From Thermoanaerobaculales bacterium (GTDB taxonomy: Bacteria; Acidobacteriota; Thermoanaerobaculia; Thermoanaerobaculales; Sulfomarinibacteraceae): a DNA stretch of 64,000 bases. The stretch covers positions 123,206 through 187,205 of the forward strand of contig DAOPQC010000002.1 of assembly GCA_035358815.1 (NCBI GenBank), in the 5' to 3' direction. The notes beneath the pieces are model-generated. The model saw only the letters and a list, made by a program, of their open reading frames with translations. It did not search any database and was not told where the DNA came from. The position numbers and the translations under genes are program-made. This document shows, one piece after another, positions 25,598-35,028 of the stretch (positions are counted from its first letter, which is position 1; the number at the start of each line of letters is the position of its first letter).

Positions 25598-27079
25598 CTA
25601 GTCGCTGCCCACATCCTTGACCGGCTCGGGCTTCGCGGCAAGGCCCCCGGCGACGGCCGCCGGCAGCTTCGAGATGTCCTGCAGGAAGCTCGACAAGTTG
25701 ACCCCGGCGAGCTGCTGCATGATCGGGTTGAGCTGGGAGAGCACCTGCACCACGTCCTCGGAGAGCTTGGCGGTGCCCGTGCCGCTGCCAGGACCGCCGC
25801 CCTGGCTGATGATCGTCGCCGATCCGGCGCGCGCGAGCGGCTCCGACACCGCGGCGGCGATCTCGGGCAGCACCTTGAGCGCCTCGATCGACAGGCCGGC
25901 CTCGTTGTAGAGCTTGAGCGCCTCGGCGAGCAGCCGCCGCGCCTCGGCCTCGGCCTCGCCCTTGGCGCGGATCGCATCGGCCTCGGCGAGCCCGATGCTG
26001 CGGCGCTTCACGGACTCCGCCTCGGCGTGGGCGAGCCCCTCGGCCTTGGTCGCCGCGGCCGCCTCCTCGCGCCGCTTGCGCTCGGCCGCCGCCTCCCGCT
26101 CAACCCGGTACTGCCCGGCGTCCGCCAGCCGCTCCGCCTCGTACTTCTTGGCGTCGGCGTTCTCGCGCACCGTGGCGTTGAGCTCGAGCTTCTGGCGCTC
26201 GACCTCCTGCTCGGCGATCCGGATGTTCTGGACCTTGAGCTCCATCTCGCCGGCCTTCACGGCCTGGGCGTTGGCGACGTCCACCTGCTGACGGATGTCG
26301 GCCTTCTTGAGGGAGAGCTTCCTCTCGGCATCGGCGATCTCGGTGTCGACCGAGAACTTCTTCTGCTCCTTGTTCTGGCGCGCGCCCTCCTCCTCGATCT
26401 TGGCGTCGCGATCGGCAACCGCGGTGGCGACCCGAGCGCCCTTCAGCGCCTCCTGGATCTTGGGCTGGCCGAGCGCGTTCAAGTAGCCCTCGTCGTCCTG
26501 GATCTCCTGGAACACGAACGACCGGAACTCGAAGCCCATGCCCTCGAGGTCCTTGTGGGCCTCGTCGCGCACGCTGTCCTGGAACCGCTTCTGGTCGCGG
26601 TACAGCTCCTCGACGGTCAGGGTGCCGATGATGCCCCGCAGGTGGCCGGCAACCGTCTCCTTGATGGTCGAGCGCACGTTTTCCGGCGACACCCCGAGGA
26701 AGCCCTCGGCCGCCCGCCGGATGTGCGGAATGTCGCCCGACACCTTGACCTGGGCGACCGCCTTGACGTTGATCGGGATGCCCTGGACGGTGTAGACGTG
26801 GCGGAGGTCGATCTCGAGGGTCATCATGCGCAGCGACAGGATCTCGGCCTGCTCCACCGCCGGCCACACGAAGGTGCCGCCGCCGCGCACGATCCGGAAG
26901 CCCTCGATCTCGCCGGTGTCACCGCGGACCTTCTTGCCGAGCAGCTTGCGCCGGCCGTAGACGATCAGCGCCTCGTCCGGGCCCACCTTCTTGTAGCGGG
27001 AGCGGACGAAGACCCAGAAGAAGAGCAAGGCCGCACCGAGAGCAGCGAGAGCGATCAGCACCGTCGTGGCCAGCTTCAT
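25598..27079 (-). CDS. flotillin-like SPFH membrane scaffold protein
   Basis: 493 residues. One N-terminal membrane helix (about 5-25), an SPFH domain (about 30-215, VGPDEALIVYGRR to FQEIQDDEGYLN), then a long Ala/Glu coiled coil (about 225-410) with repeated AEAE motifs, and a C-terminal tail ending in KPEPVKDVGSD. This is the FloT/FloA layout; such proteins organise membrane microdomains. The usual NfeD partner is absent; the next gene in the operon is a novel protein. GGAGGCACCCC precedes the ATG. Confidence 0.88.
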   Translation of the reverse strand: MKLATTVLIALAALGAALLFFWVFVRSRYKKVGPDEALIVYGRRKLLGKKVRGDTGEIEGFRIVRGGGTFVWPAVEQAEILSLRMMTLEIDLRHVYTVQGIPINVKAVAQVKVSGDIPHIRRAAEGFLGVSPENVRSTIKETVAGHLRGIIGTLTVEELYRDQKRFQDSVRDEAHKDLEGMGFEFRSFVFQEIQDDEGYLNALGQPKIQEALKGARVATAVADRDAKIEEEGARQNKEQKKFSVDTEIADAERKLSLKKADIRQQVDVANAQAVKAGEMELKVQNIRIAEQEVERQKLELNATVRENADAKKYEAERLADAGQYRVEREAAAERKRREEAAAATKAEGLAHAEAESVKRRSIGLAEADAIRAKGEAEAEARRLLAEALKLYNEAGLSIEALKVLPEIAAAVSEPLARAGSATIISQGGGPGSGTGTAKLSEDVVQVLSQLNPIMQQLAGVNLSSFLQDISKLPAAVAGGLAAKPEPVKDVGSD

Positions 27080-27544
27080 GGGGTGCCTCCTGTCGGTCGT
27101 GGCGCGCCGCGGGATCTGCTTCCCGCACAGGGTAGCCCCGCACCAGCCGGCGGTGCAAGCCAGACGTCAGGCGCTCGCACCACCTGCAGCCACATCGGCC
27201 ACCCGCTTCCGCGCCCGCTTCCGTGCCCGTGCCCGTATCCGCGCCCGGGCCCGGCTACGCTGGCCATTCGTGCTCTTCGCACCCCTCCAGTTACCTCGGA
27301 TCGACGGACTCAATCCAGCTCATTCCACCGCGGAGGCCGCGACGAGCGCAGAGGTCGTCGCAGAAGAAGTCTTCAAACCGGACTCTGCGTTCTCTGCGCC
27401 CTCCGCGGTTCAACCGACGAGATGCCGACTCGGGGCGCGTTCTTGGGCGCTGGAGCGGAAACGGGGACGGGGGCGGGAACGTGGCGGGGCCGGCCCCTAT
27501 CCCCCACATCCCAGCTCCTATCACCCGGTCGGAGGGGGCCTGGT
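27080..27544. repeat. intergenic repeats between yraN and flotillin genes
   Basis: 465 bases without a gene. They hold a tract of CGCTTCCGCGCC/CCCGTGCC hexamers (27195-27255), a G-rich counterpart (27455-27485), and a 3'-end repeat (CCTATCCCCCACATCCCAG from 27502) that reads in sense direction after yraN. Confidence 0.6.
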
Positions 27545-27946
27545 TCACGCCAGCAGGCGGCCGAGATCGGGAGAGAACGCGTCCACGATGTGCCGCGCCC
27601 GCCACCACGGGAAGCGCCCGGCGCGCTCGATCGTGACCAGGTCGAAGCGGCAGGGCCGGTCCCACAGGCCGTTTCGGCTGAGGTAGGCGGCGGCGGTGCG
27701 CGCCACCGCCCGCCGCTTGTCGCGATCGAAGGCCGCGGCCGCCCCGCCGTACAGCTCGCTCGAGCGGGACTTCACCTCCACGAACACGATCCGACCGCCG
27801 CGCTCCACGACCAGGTCCAACTCGCCGGACGGCCCCCGCCAGTTGCGGTGCCGCGGCCGGTAGCCCTTGAGCAGGAGCAGGATCAGCGCGGCGCGCTCGC
27901 CGCCGCGGCCGAGCTTCCCGCGATTGGCGCGACGGTCAACCGCCAC
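27545..27946 (-). CDS. YraN family (UPF0102) endonuclease-like protein
   Basis: 133 residues. The PD-(D/E)xK core is visible: Glu of RGGERAALILL, GELDLVVERGGRIVFVEVKSR with the catalytic Asp/Glu/Lys. The family is resolvase-like and its biological role is unsettled. GTG start at 27946 overlaps the end of the pseudokinase gene by 11 bases, so it is the last gene of the envelope operon. Confidence 0.88.
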   Translation of the reverse strand: MAVDRRANRGKLGRGGERAALILLLLKGYRPRHRNWRGPSGELDLVVERGGRIVFVEVKSRSSELYGGAAAAFDRDKRRAVARTAAAYLSRNGLWDRPCRFDLVTIERAGRFPWWRARHIVDAFSPDLGRLLA

Positions 27947-30281
27947 CGCCGGTGAGCCTCTTCAGCCACCCCTTGCGCTCCAGGCGGAGCGGCTGCTCGG
28001 CCGACCCCAGGCTCGAGGTGTGGCCGGAGCGGTCGACCGCGACCACGTACAGCAGCACCGAACCGTTGCCGTGCAGCTGCGGCGTCACCTCGAGCGGGTA
28101 GCTGCCGCCGTCCCCGGCCGCCAGCGCGATCTCCTGGAAGTCGGCGCCCGAGTCGGGCCTGACCCACGCCGCCACCCGCTCCACCCGGTAGTCGTCATGG
28201 ACCTCGATCGGCACCACGGTCGTCTCGTTCTTGCGGATCACCGGCTCGAAACCCTGCGCGAGGGCGATCGTCGGCGCGCCGGCATCCATCGACGCGAGCT
28301 GCGCCTCGAGCCGGCCCCGCGCCGCCTCGAATCGCGGGACGAACGCCTGGTTCGGGGTGGTGTCGGACAGCAGCCGAAGGCCCTGCTCGGGGGCGCCCCG
28401 CTCGCCGGCGGCAGCGGCCCTCGCCAGCACCGACTCGAGCTCGGCGTCGCGCCGCATCTCCCGCTCGCACGACTCGATGCGCGCGGCGAGCCCGGGACGG
28501 GTCGGCCACCGTCGCTGGAGCTCTTGAAGCGTGGCCAGCGCGCCCTCGAGATCCCGCTCCGCCGTCGCCACCTCGGCCCGCGCCTCCAACCCGGCCGCCG
28601 CCTCGTCGCGCAGCGTGTAGGGCCGGCTGTAGCCGGGCAGCAGGGCGATCATCTCGCCGGCGCGCTCGATGACCGCCAGCGGATCGCCGCCGCGCTCGGC
28701 GTCGCGCAGCCGCTGGGAGGCCGCCACGGCGCGGCGCGCGTGGTCGAGCTTCCGGTCCAGCTCAGGGTCGGCGGCGAGCTCGTCCGCCGGCAGCTCGCTC
28801 AGTGCGGCCACGGCCCGGCGCAGCATCGTGACGCTGCCGGTCACAAGACCGCCGTCGAGGTCGCGAAGCGCCTGGCTGCGGTCGGCCTCGCCGATCGAGG
28901 CGATCAGCTCCTGATAGAGCTCGGCCTCATGACCATTGAACTCGTTGACGGCTTCCTCGGGCACGCCCGCGAGCAGCGCCCGGGCTGCAGCGGCGTTGCC
29001 CTCGCCCAGCAGCCGCTCGGCCTCGATCAGGATCGGATCGAGGGCGGCCCCGGCCGGCTCCCCCACCCCGGCCGGCATCGGCCGCGGCGCCGCCGCCGGC
29101 TGCGGCGCCGGCGCACGGTCGGCCCGGCCAGGCCCCAGCACGCGGCCCACCAGCAGCCACCCGCCGATCGCCGCCACGAGCAGTGCGGCACCAGCCGGAA
29201 GGAGCAACCACCAGCGCAGCCGCGGCCACGCCCGCGCGCCGGCCGCGGGGCTGACGGCGGGCGGCGCCGGCGGCGCTTCGATCGGAGCCGGGGGCGGAAC
29301 CTCTGCCGGCGCCGGTACCGGCCCGTCGGCGGCGGGCGACGGCGCTGGTGGGAGCGGTTCGGCCGGCGACTCCGGTGGCGGCTGCTCTGGGACCCCGCCC
29401 GGCGGATCGAGCGCCAGGGGCGCGGTGATCGCGCGCGTCTCGAAGCAGCTCGGATCGAGCTCGACGACTCCCGCCTCAGCATCGCCCGCGGCCCGCTCCG
29501 CCGGCACCAGGAGCCGCCCCAGCTCCGCCGGCGCGACCTCGCGCAGCGCCGGGTCGCGGCGCAGGGCAGTGGCGAGTGCGGCCTCGAGGGCGGATCGGTC
29601 CCGCACCGTTCCCTCCGGCAGGCTGACCGCCGGCTGCTCCTCCCCGCGCCGCTGGACATTGCCGCCGAGAAGGCCGCAGACGACGAGCGCCAGCGAGTAG
29701 AGATCGGCCCGGCCGAGGTCCGCGCAGCGGACCGCCTCCGGCCGCGCCAGCTCTGGCGCCGCCCAGCAGTCGCCCGCCTCGGGCCACACGACGGGAGCGA
29801 CGCCGGCCCGATACGTGGCGGTTCCCCAGCCGGTCAGCAGCACCGAGTCGTCGACCGCGACCAGGAGGTTGTCGGCCCGCAGGTTGAGGTGCGCTGCGCC
29901 AGCCGCCGTGATCTCGTCAACGGCGGCGACCAGGCGTTCGGCGATCTCGACCCGGCGTCGCGCGGGCGCGTCGCACAGCCCGGACACGGGCACCGCGAGC
30001 CCGACCATGTCCATCACAAGGAAGGCTTGGTCGTCGGGTGTGAAACCGTAGTCGATCACCCGCGGCAGGGCGCGCAGATCGCCGCTGCGGGCCACCTCGG
30101 CAGCCTCCAGGAACGCGGTCCGGCTGGTCTCCGGAACCGTCGCGGCAGGCGGGTACACGAGCTTGATCACGACCCGGCGCGAGGTCGCCGGGTCGAGCGC
30201 GCGAAAGACGGTCGTGTGCGGCGTCGACCGCACGACCTTCTCGAGCCGGTACTCGTCGAGTACGTGCCGTCCCTGGCTCAT
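27936..30281 (-). CDS. membrane pseudokinase with periplasmic repeat region
   Basis: 781 residues. Residues about 8-260 align with bacterial Ser/Thr kinases (VVIKLV lysine, an APE-like WAAPELARPE). However, the catalytic loop reads HLNLRADN instead of HRDLKPEN, the DFG motif is GWG, and there is no Gly-rich loop, so catalysis is unlikely. A Pro/Ala linker, one membrane helix (about 425-450), a long helical TPR-like region and a C-terminal beta domain follow. ATG at 30281. It lies 52 bases after the lipoprotein gene. Likely a signalling or scaffold protein of the envelope. Confidence 0.8.
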   Translation of the reverse strand: MSQGRHVLDEYRLEKVVRSTPHTTVFRALDPATSRRVVIKLVYPPAATVPETSRTAFLEAAEVARSGDLRALPRVIDYGFTPDDQAFLVMDMVGLAVPVSGLCDAPARRRVEIAERLVAAVDEITAAGAAHLNLRADNLLVAVDDSVLLTGWGTATYRAGVAPVVWPEAGDCWAAPELARPEAVRCADLGRADLYSLALVVCGLLGGNVQRRGEEQPAVSLPEGTVRDRSALEAALATALRRDPALREVAPAELGRLLVPAERAAGDAEAGVVELDPSCFETRAITAPLALDPPGGVPEQPPPESPAEPLPPAPSPAADGPVPAPAEVPPPAPIEAPPAPPAVSPAAGARAWPRLRWWLLLPAGAALLVAAIGGWLLVGRVLGPGRADRAPAPQPAAAPRPMPAGVGEPAGAALDPILIEAERLLGEGNAAAARALLAGVPEEAVNEFNGHEAELYQELIASIGEADRSQALRDLDGGLVTGSVTMLRRAVAALSELPADELAADPELDRKLDHARRAVAASQRLRDAERGGDPLAVIERAGEMIALLPGYSRPYTLRDEAAAGLEARAEVATAERDLEGALATLQELQRRWPTRPGLAARIESCEREMRRDAELESVLARAAAAGERGAPEQGLRLLSDTTPNQAFVPRFEAARGRLEAQLASMDAGAPTIALAQGFEPVIRKNETTVVPIEVHDDYRVERVAAWVRPDSGADFQEIALAAGDGGSYPLEVTPQLHGNGSVLLYVVAVDRSGHTSSLGSAEQPLRLERKGWLKRLTGGGG

Positions 30282-30293
30282 GGCATCCGGTCC

Positions 30294-30339
30294 GGGCCCC
30301 GCAGGGGCCCTGGTCTCCACCCTGAGGTTCCCCTCAGGG
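30294..30339 (-). terminator. two consecutive hairpins after the lipoprotein gene
   Basis: CCCTGAGG/CCTCAGGG (30320-30339) overlaps the lipoprotein stop codon, and GGGCCCC/GGGGCCC (30294-30310) follows on the minus strand. Neither has a T-run, so they may act as processing or attenuation hairpins rather than full terminators. Confidence 0.5.
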
Positions 30340-30828
30340 GGCTTCTTCGGACGCCCCCTCCCCGACCTTCGGCCCCTTGGCGGGCGCCCGGATGATCGGG
30401 CTGAACTTCTCGCGCACCCCGTCGACCGAGATGCTCTCGACGTAGTAGAAGTAGTCGATACCCGGCTCGATCGCGGTGTCGATGTACTCGTAGTACCGCG
30501 GCTCGTCGACCGAACCCGCACCCGGGATCGGCTGGCTGGTGAGCCGGTCGAACGGCCCTTCCTCGGAGAGCGACCGGTAGATGTCGAAGCCGAAGTTGTC
30601 GACCTCGCTGGCCGTGCTCCACTTGAGCCGGTTGAAGATCGGCTCCTCGGGTGCGGGCGCCGCCGCCGGCGCGGCCTCGGCCGCGGCCTCCTCGACCGGC
30701 GCGGCGGCCGGTGGCGGGGAAACCGCCTGCGGCGCCGCGACCACGGTGCCGGCGCCGCCGGACCCCGCGCATCCCGCCAGTGCGACCGTCGCCACGAGCA
30801 GCAACAGACTCCAGGCCTCGTGCCTCAT
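30334..30828 (-). CDS. lipoprotein with FN3-like module
   Basis: 164 residues. The signal peptide ends in a lipobox (VALAGC), followed by a Pro/Ala/Glu linker and a single FN3-type module (IFNRLKWSTASEVDNFGFDI then YRSLSEEGPF, YYYVESISVDG). This module type often follows a PVEL.SF linker in exported proteins, which links it to the tails noted elsewhere. ATG at 30828 with GGAG upstream; the GTG at 30834 overlaps the C25 stop. Part of the envelope operon. Confidence 0.8.
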   Translation of the reverse strand: MRHEAWSLLLLVATVALAGCAGSGGAGTVVAAPQAVSPPPAAAPVEEAAAEAAPAAAPAPEEPIFNRLKWSTASEVDNFGFDIYRSLSEEGPFDRLTSQPIPGAGSVDEPRYYEYIDTAIEPGIDYFYYVESISVDGVREKFSPIIRAPAKGPKVGEGASEEAP

Positions 30829-30830
30829 GA

Positions 30831-33545
30831 TCACGCTCCCTCCCCGGTTTCAACCTCGGCCGCCGAGGCCACAGCCTCCTCCGCGACCGCTTCGGCCGGC
30901 TGCTCAGCGGGCGCCGGCGCTGCCTCGGCTGGGCCCTCGGGCACGGGCGCGGCCCACCAGCCGACGGCGTCCCGTCCGGAGCGGCGGTCCATCGCCCAGG
31001 CACGGACCCCGCTCACGCCCTCGAGCCGTGCGGCGAGCTCCGGACCGAGGCTCACCGTGAAGCCGCGCCCCTTGACCTTCACACGTTCACTGTGCACGAC
31101 CTCGAGGCCGCCGTCCAGCCACTCCACGACGCCGTCGCCCTTCAGCTTGTGCCCCGCCACCCGGCCGGTCACCCGCAGGCCGCCGCCGCTCGAAGCGACG
31201 TCGAGCTCGATGGTCCCCGCGGGGATCGCGAGCGGGATCGCAGGGTCGCCGAGCAGGTTGTAGGTCTCGACCAGGGTGCGGTTCTGGGTCTGGCGCTTGG
31301 CCTCCATGATCGCCACGCCGACCGGCGTCCCGGGCGTCGTGAGACCGTCGAGGATGAGCTGGCTGAAGGTGCGGGACGGGCTGTTGCGCCAGGAGGCTGC
31401 GAACACGCCCACCGCTCCCCGGCCGGGGACCCTGAGGAAGGTCTCCCCGATCGAGTCCTGGTTCGGATGGTCGAAGGGGGCGGAGTAGCAGGTCATGCTG
31501 AGGACGAAGGTGAGCCGTTGTGACGGCGCGAGCTGGGCAACGTGGTCGAGCGTGAACAGATCGTGGTTCTTGCGGTAGTCGGGGGGCCCGGTGCGCCAGA
31601 TGTGCCGTCCGCCGTGGCCGAGGAAGTGGACGATCAGCTGGCCCTCGTTGAGGCGCTCCTGGAGCGCAGCCTGGTGGAGCTCGTTGCTGGCCTCCTCGGG
31701 CTTCGGGTAGACCCGGTACGCCGAGTATCCCCGGCCCACCATCTCCCTTGCGAGGTCGTCGCTGCTGGTCTGGAACATCGCGCTCTCGTTGGTGATCCAG
31801 AGCGTGTTGCGGTGCCAGGGCCCGGGCTCCGGATCGCGGGTGTAGGCGATGGTCTTGGCGACGATCGCCGCGACCTCGGCCGGCTCGACCACCGGGATCC
31901 TGCCGATCGCGAGGTCGGGGGAGTGGTCGTCGCCGTCCACCGCCACGAACCAGTTGTCGCTCGCCGAGTGGCCCTCGTGCGAGGTGTAGTTCCAGGTCGG
32001 GATCAGCTGGCGGTCGTTGACCGCCGGCCGGCCCTCGTAGGTCGGCACGTCGCGGCCGGGGAACCGCCGCCCCTCCTCGAGCTGGTCGTCGACCCAGTTG
32101 GCGTAGTTGCGGTCATCAACCTCGGCGTTCTTGGTGTCCCAGCTCGCGTCCCCCACCAGCAGCACGAAGCGCGGGGCCGGCGGCTGCCAGCTGTGGTAGG
32201 CGTACGCGATGAAGTCGCGGATCGCCTTGGGGTCGATGATGCCGTAGTTGAACTCGTCGTAGACGTCCTCGACGTCAATCACGGCGACCTCGAGCCCGCG
32301 CTCGCGGTGGAACCGGGCCAGCGGCTCGATCGCCTCGAGGAGCCGGGCGTGAGCGATCATCAGGTAATCGGCCTGTTGGTGCACGCCATGCAGGTCGGAG
32401 GGACGATCGACCTCGATCCGGCTGGCCTGTAGCCGGTCGCCGCCGGTGATGAAGTAGGAGTCCCCGTCCGCGACCTCGAAGCGCACCGTCGGGATGTCGC
32501 CGAGGCCGGGAATGCCGCTCGAGGTGATGAAGGGCTGGACACGCCGTCCGTCCTCGGTGAACAGGACCAGGGGGTTGCCGCCCCGGGCCTCGATCACCCC
32601 GGGGGCGGGCTCGCCGTTCTCCCCGGCGGCCCGCGTCAGGCGCAGCTGCCGGCGACCGGGGACCTCGCCCGAGTGAGGGTAGGCGACCTCCACCCAGTTG
32701 AGCATGACGACGTCGACCACCGGGTCCTCGCTGCTGGCGGACTTGCGGCTCGGGACGCGGAGCTCGACGGTGCTGGACTCGGTGGGGAACAGCGCGGCAT
32801 CGATCGCGGGGATCTCGAGGGTGTAGGCCTGGACCCCGTTCCACTCGCCGGCGCCGATCGGCTGCCCGTTCAACGACACCTCGAGGCGATGCTCGGACAT
32901 GTCGGCGATCTGCCTGGGGTGGGGACGGGACAGGCCGCGCACGCCGATCCGCAGCTCGACCGTCGAGCCGGGCTCCTGGCGAAGGCCCGGCAGCCTGAGC
33001 GTGATCGGCGTCGGCTCGGCGTCGATTTGGGTGAGCTTGGCCCAGAACCAGAGGTCGGCGTCGGCCGGGGACAGGATCTCGTCCTGGCGGACCCGGATCA
33101 ACAGCCGGTCCCACTCGCGGTGGACGACCCGTTGCAGCGGCGCCGGATCCGAGAGCACGACCATCGCCGAGCTCGAGCGCGCCGTCATCCGGCGGACGTC
33201 CCGGCCGTCGAAGCGCAGCCAGTAGAGGTTGAGCTTGGAGTAGTCGTGGAAGTAGAGGCCTCCCGACGACAGGCGCCTCGCCACGAACTCGATCGAATCG
33301 CCGGGGCCGAACCGGCCGTCGCCGCCGTCCTCGAACCAGATCGGCACGGCCTCACCCTGGTTGCTCAGCCCGACCAGGGCGCTGTCGAGCTCGACCGGCT
33401 CCAGGCCGGCAGCGACCAGCTCCTCGTGGGTCAGGGTGTAGACGCCCTCCTCATCGACGAACACCTTGAGCACGGGGGCCGGCGACGCTGCCGCCCCCGG
33501 AGCAAGCGCCGCCACCACCGCCACCAGTGCCAGCAATCGAATCAT
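30831..33545 (-). CDS. exported C25 (gingipain/PorU family) cysteine peptidase
   Basis: 904 residues with a signal peptide (about 1-20). A PorU-like beta-rich N-terminal half (to about 400) precedes the caspase-like C25 domain with catalytic His644 (VHFLGHGGRH) and Cys686 (LSMTCYSAP). A short Ig-like domain and an Ala/Glu/Pro-rich tail close the protein. In Bacteroidota, PorU of this family removes C-terminal sorting signals. ATG at 33545 after GGAGACCC. Operon with the lipoprotein and pseudokinase genes. Confidence 0.85.
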   Translation of the reverse strand: MIRLLALVAVVAALAPGAAASPAPVLKVFVDEEGVYTLTHEELVAAGLEPVELDSALVGLSNQGEAVPIWFEDGGDGRFGPGDSIEFVARRLSSGGLYFHDYSKLNLYWLRFDGRDVRRMTARSSSAMVVLSDPAPLQRVVHREWDRLLIRVRQDEILSPADADLWFWAKLTQIDAEPTPITLRLPGLRQEPGSTVELRIGVRGLSRPHPRQIADMSEHRLEVSLNGQPIGAGEWNGVQAYTLEIPAIDAALFPTESSTVELRVPSRKSASSEDPVVDVVMLNWVEVAYPHSGEVPGRRQLRLTRAAGENGEPAPGVIEARGGNPLVLFTEDGRRVQPFITSSGIPGLGDIPTVRFEVADGDSYFITGGDRLQASRIEVDRPSDLHGVHQQADYLMIAHARLLEAIEPLARFHRERGLEVAVIDVEDVYDEFNYGIIDPKAIRDFIAYAYHSWQPPAPRFVLLVGDASWDTKNAEVDDRNYANWVDDQLEEGRRFPGRDVPTYEGRPAVNDRQLIPTWNYTSHEGHSASDNWFVAVDGDDHSPDLAIGRIPVVEPAEVAAIVAKTIAYTRDPEPGPWHRNTLWITNESAMFQTSSDDLAREMVGRGYSAYRVYPKPEEASNELHQAALQERLNEGQLIVHFLGHGGRHIWRTGPPDYRKNHDLFTLDHVAQLAPSQRLTFVLSMTCYSAPFDHPNQDSIGETFLRVPGRGAVGVFAASWRNSPSRTFSQLILDGLTTPGTPVGVAIMEAKRQTQNRTLVETYNLLGDPAIPLAIPAGTIELDVASSGGGLRVTGRVAGHKLKGDGVVEWLDGGLEVVHSERVKVKGRGFTVSLGPELAARLEGVSGVRAWAMDRRSGRDAVGWWAAPVPEGPAEAAPAPAEQPAEAVAEEAVASAAEVETGEGA

Positions 33546-33601
33546 GGGTCTCCAAGCCTCGTGACCGGGGTGGTGCCTCGGCCGAAACACCGACCTGCCG
33601 C

Positions 33602-34990
33602 TCATTGCACATATCCTAGCGCGCGGAGCATCTCGAGGTCGTCGGCCGAGGTGCCGGTGGGCCCGGGCGCGACCCTCGCCAGGTAGTGCTCGACCTCGGA
33701 CGCGAACCAGGCCGACGTCTGGTCGCCGACAGCGAAGAAGTTCTCGCCGTCCAGCCCGCCTTCGCCGCCGGCGCGACCGATGTGGAAGACCTCGCCGTCG
33801 GGCTCGCGATAGTAGGTTCCCTTCTCGCCCACCCGGTGGACCGCCAGCCCGGCCCGCTCCGGCTGCTCCGGGTAGCTGCGCCGCTCGACCAGCCGCCGCG
33901 CCGCCGGGGTGATCGCATCGCCGCTCGCCGCGCCCGCGAGCGACCGTCCGGGCAGCCCCGCGATCGGCGGGAGCCCAAACCAGTCGAGCAGGCTCGGCAG
34001 CAGGTCGAGGGTCTCCACCGCCTCGGGCACCGCCCGCCCTTTGCGCTGGCCCGGCTGGTGGACCAGCAGCGGCACCTTGATCACCGGCTCCAGCAGCCGC
34101 TCGCCGTGGCCCCAGAAGGCGGTCTCGCCGTGGGCCTGGCCGTGGTCGGCAACGATCACCACCAGCGTGGCGCCCTCGAGGCCGAGCTCGGTCACGACTT
34201 CCAGCACCCGGCCGAGCTGGAGGTCGAGAAAGGCGACCTCCGCGTCGTAGAGGTCGACGACGTGCTGGCGGTCGGCGGCCGACAACGCGGCGTTCGCCCC
34301 GGGATTATTGAGGCCGACCAGCCACTCCGTCGCGAGGGCGCCCGGCAGGGCGCCAGCATAGCCGGCGGTGAACCGCGCGGCGGCCTCGGCCGGCGGGTCG
34401 TAGGGCTCGTGCGGGTCGTAGTAGTGCAGCCAGAGCGCGAATCGCTCGCCGCGATGTCGCTGCAGCCAGCCCACGGCGTTGTCCGTGACGACCGCCGCGT
34501 TGACCTGGAACACCCTCTCCCCGCCGCGATCGAAGATCACCTCGTCGAAGCCGAGGCCCTTGACGAAGCGGGAGTCGACGACCCCGGCCGACACGATGGC
34601 GGCGGTCCGGGCGCCGGCCTGCGCGAGCAGACCGAAGATGCTCGCAGGGTACGACTCCAGGATCTGGCCGTTCCGGGTGACGCCGTGGAGCGACGGCGGC
34701 AGTCCGGTGAAGATGGTGACGTGCGACGGCAGCGTGGTCGGCATGCTGCAGGTGACATCTTCGAAGCGGGTGGCGGTGGCCGCGAACCGGTCGAGTGAGG
34801 GGGTCGTGGGCCGCGGATAGCCGTAGCAGCCGACGTGATCGGCGCGCAGCGTGTCGAGGGTGACCAGCAGCAGGTTCGCAGGCGCCGCCGGGCGGGAGGC
34901 CGATCGCGCACACGCCACGCTCGCGGCGACCATCGCCGCGACCGCCACCACCCGCCGACACCGGGCCCGCTGCCCGGAACGCAGCTCCAT
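33602..34990 (-). CDS. sulfatase-like hydrolase of the alkaline phosphatase superfamily
   Basis: 462 residues. The metal site starts with LLLVTLDTLRADHVGCYGYP; the nucleophile region is SMPTTLPSHVTIFTGLPPS, with Thr rather than the Cys/Ser-x-Pro-x-Arg of formylglycine sulfatases. VADHGQAHGE and HGERLLEPVIKVPLL complete the site. It may therefore be a phosphoester hydrolase or transferase rather than a sulfatase. The N-terminus is hydrophobic with a weak lipobox (SVAC). TAGCGT seven bases before the ATG suggests a leaderless start. C-terminus ends in LRALGYVQ. Confidence 0.82.
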   Translation of the reverse strand: MELRSGQRARCRRVVAVAAMVAASVACARSASRPAAPANLLLVTLDTLRADHVGCYGYPRPTTPSLDRFAATATRFEDVTCSMPTTLPSHVTIFTGLPPSLHGVTRNGQILESYPASIFGLLAQAGARTAAIVSAGVVDSRFVKGLGFDEVIFDRGGERVFQVNAAVVTDNAVGWLQRHRGERFALWLHYYDPHEPYDPPAEAAARFTAGYAGALPGALATEWLVGLNNPGANAALSAADRQHVVDLYDAEVAFLDLQLGRVLEVVTELGLEGATLVVIVADHGQAHGETAFWGHGERLLEPVIKVPLLVHQPGQRKGRAVPEAVETLDLLPSLLDWFGLPPIAGLPGRSLAGAASGDAITPAARRLVERRSYPEQPERAGLAVHRVGEKGTYYREPDGEVFHIGRAGGEGGLDGENFFAVGDQTSAWFASEVEHYLARVAPGPTGTSADDLEMLRALGYVQ

Positions 34991-34997
34991 CCGCGGA

Positions 34998-35003
34998 ACG
35001 CTA
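34998..35003 (-). promoter_or_regulatory. -10-like box before the sulfatase-like gene
   Basis: TAGCGT on the minus strand, seven bases before the ATG at 34990, with no Shine-Dalgarno. It would be an internal promoter of the envelope operon. Confidence 0.3.
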
Positions 35004-35028
35004 GCACACCCCGCCGCTGCCCGCGCCG

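Noticed and set aside
33602..34990. Calling this gene a true formylglycine sulfatase
   Set aside because: The nucleophile region lacks the C/S-x-P-x-R modification motif, so only the wider alkaline phosphatase superfamily is supported.
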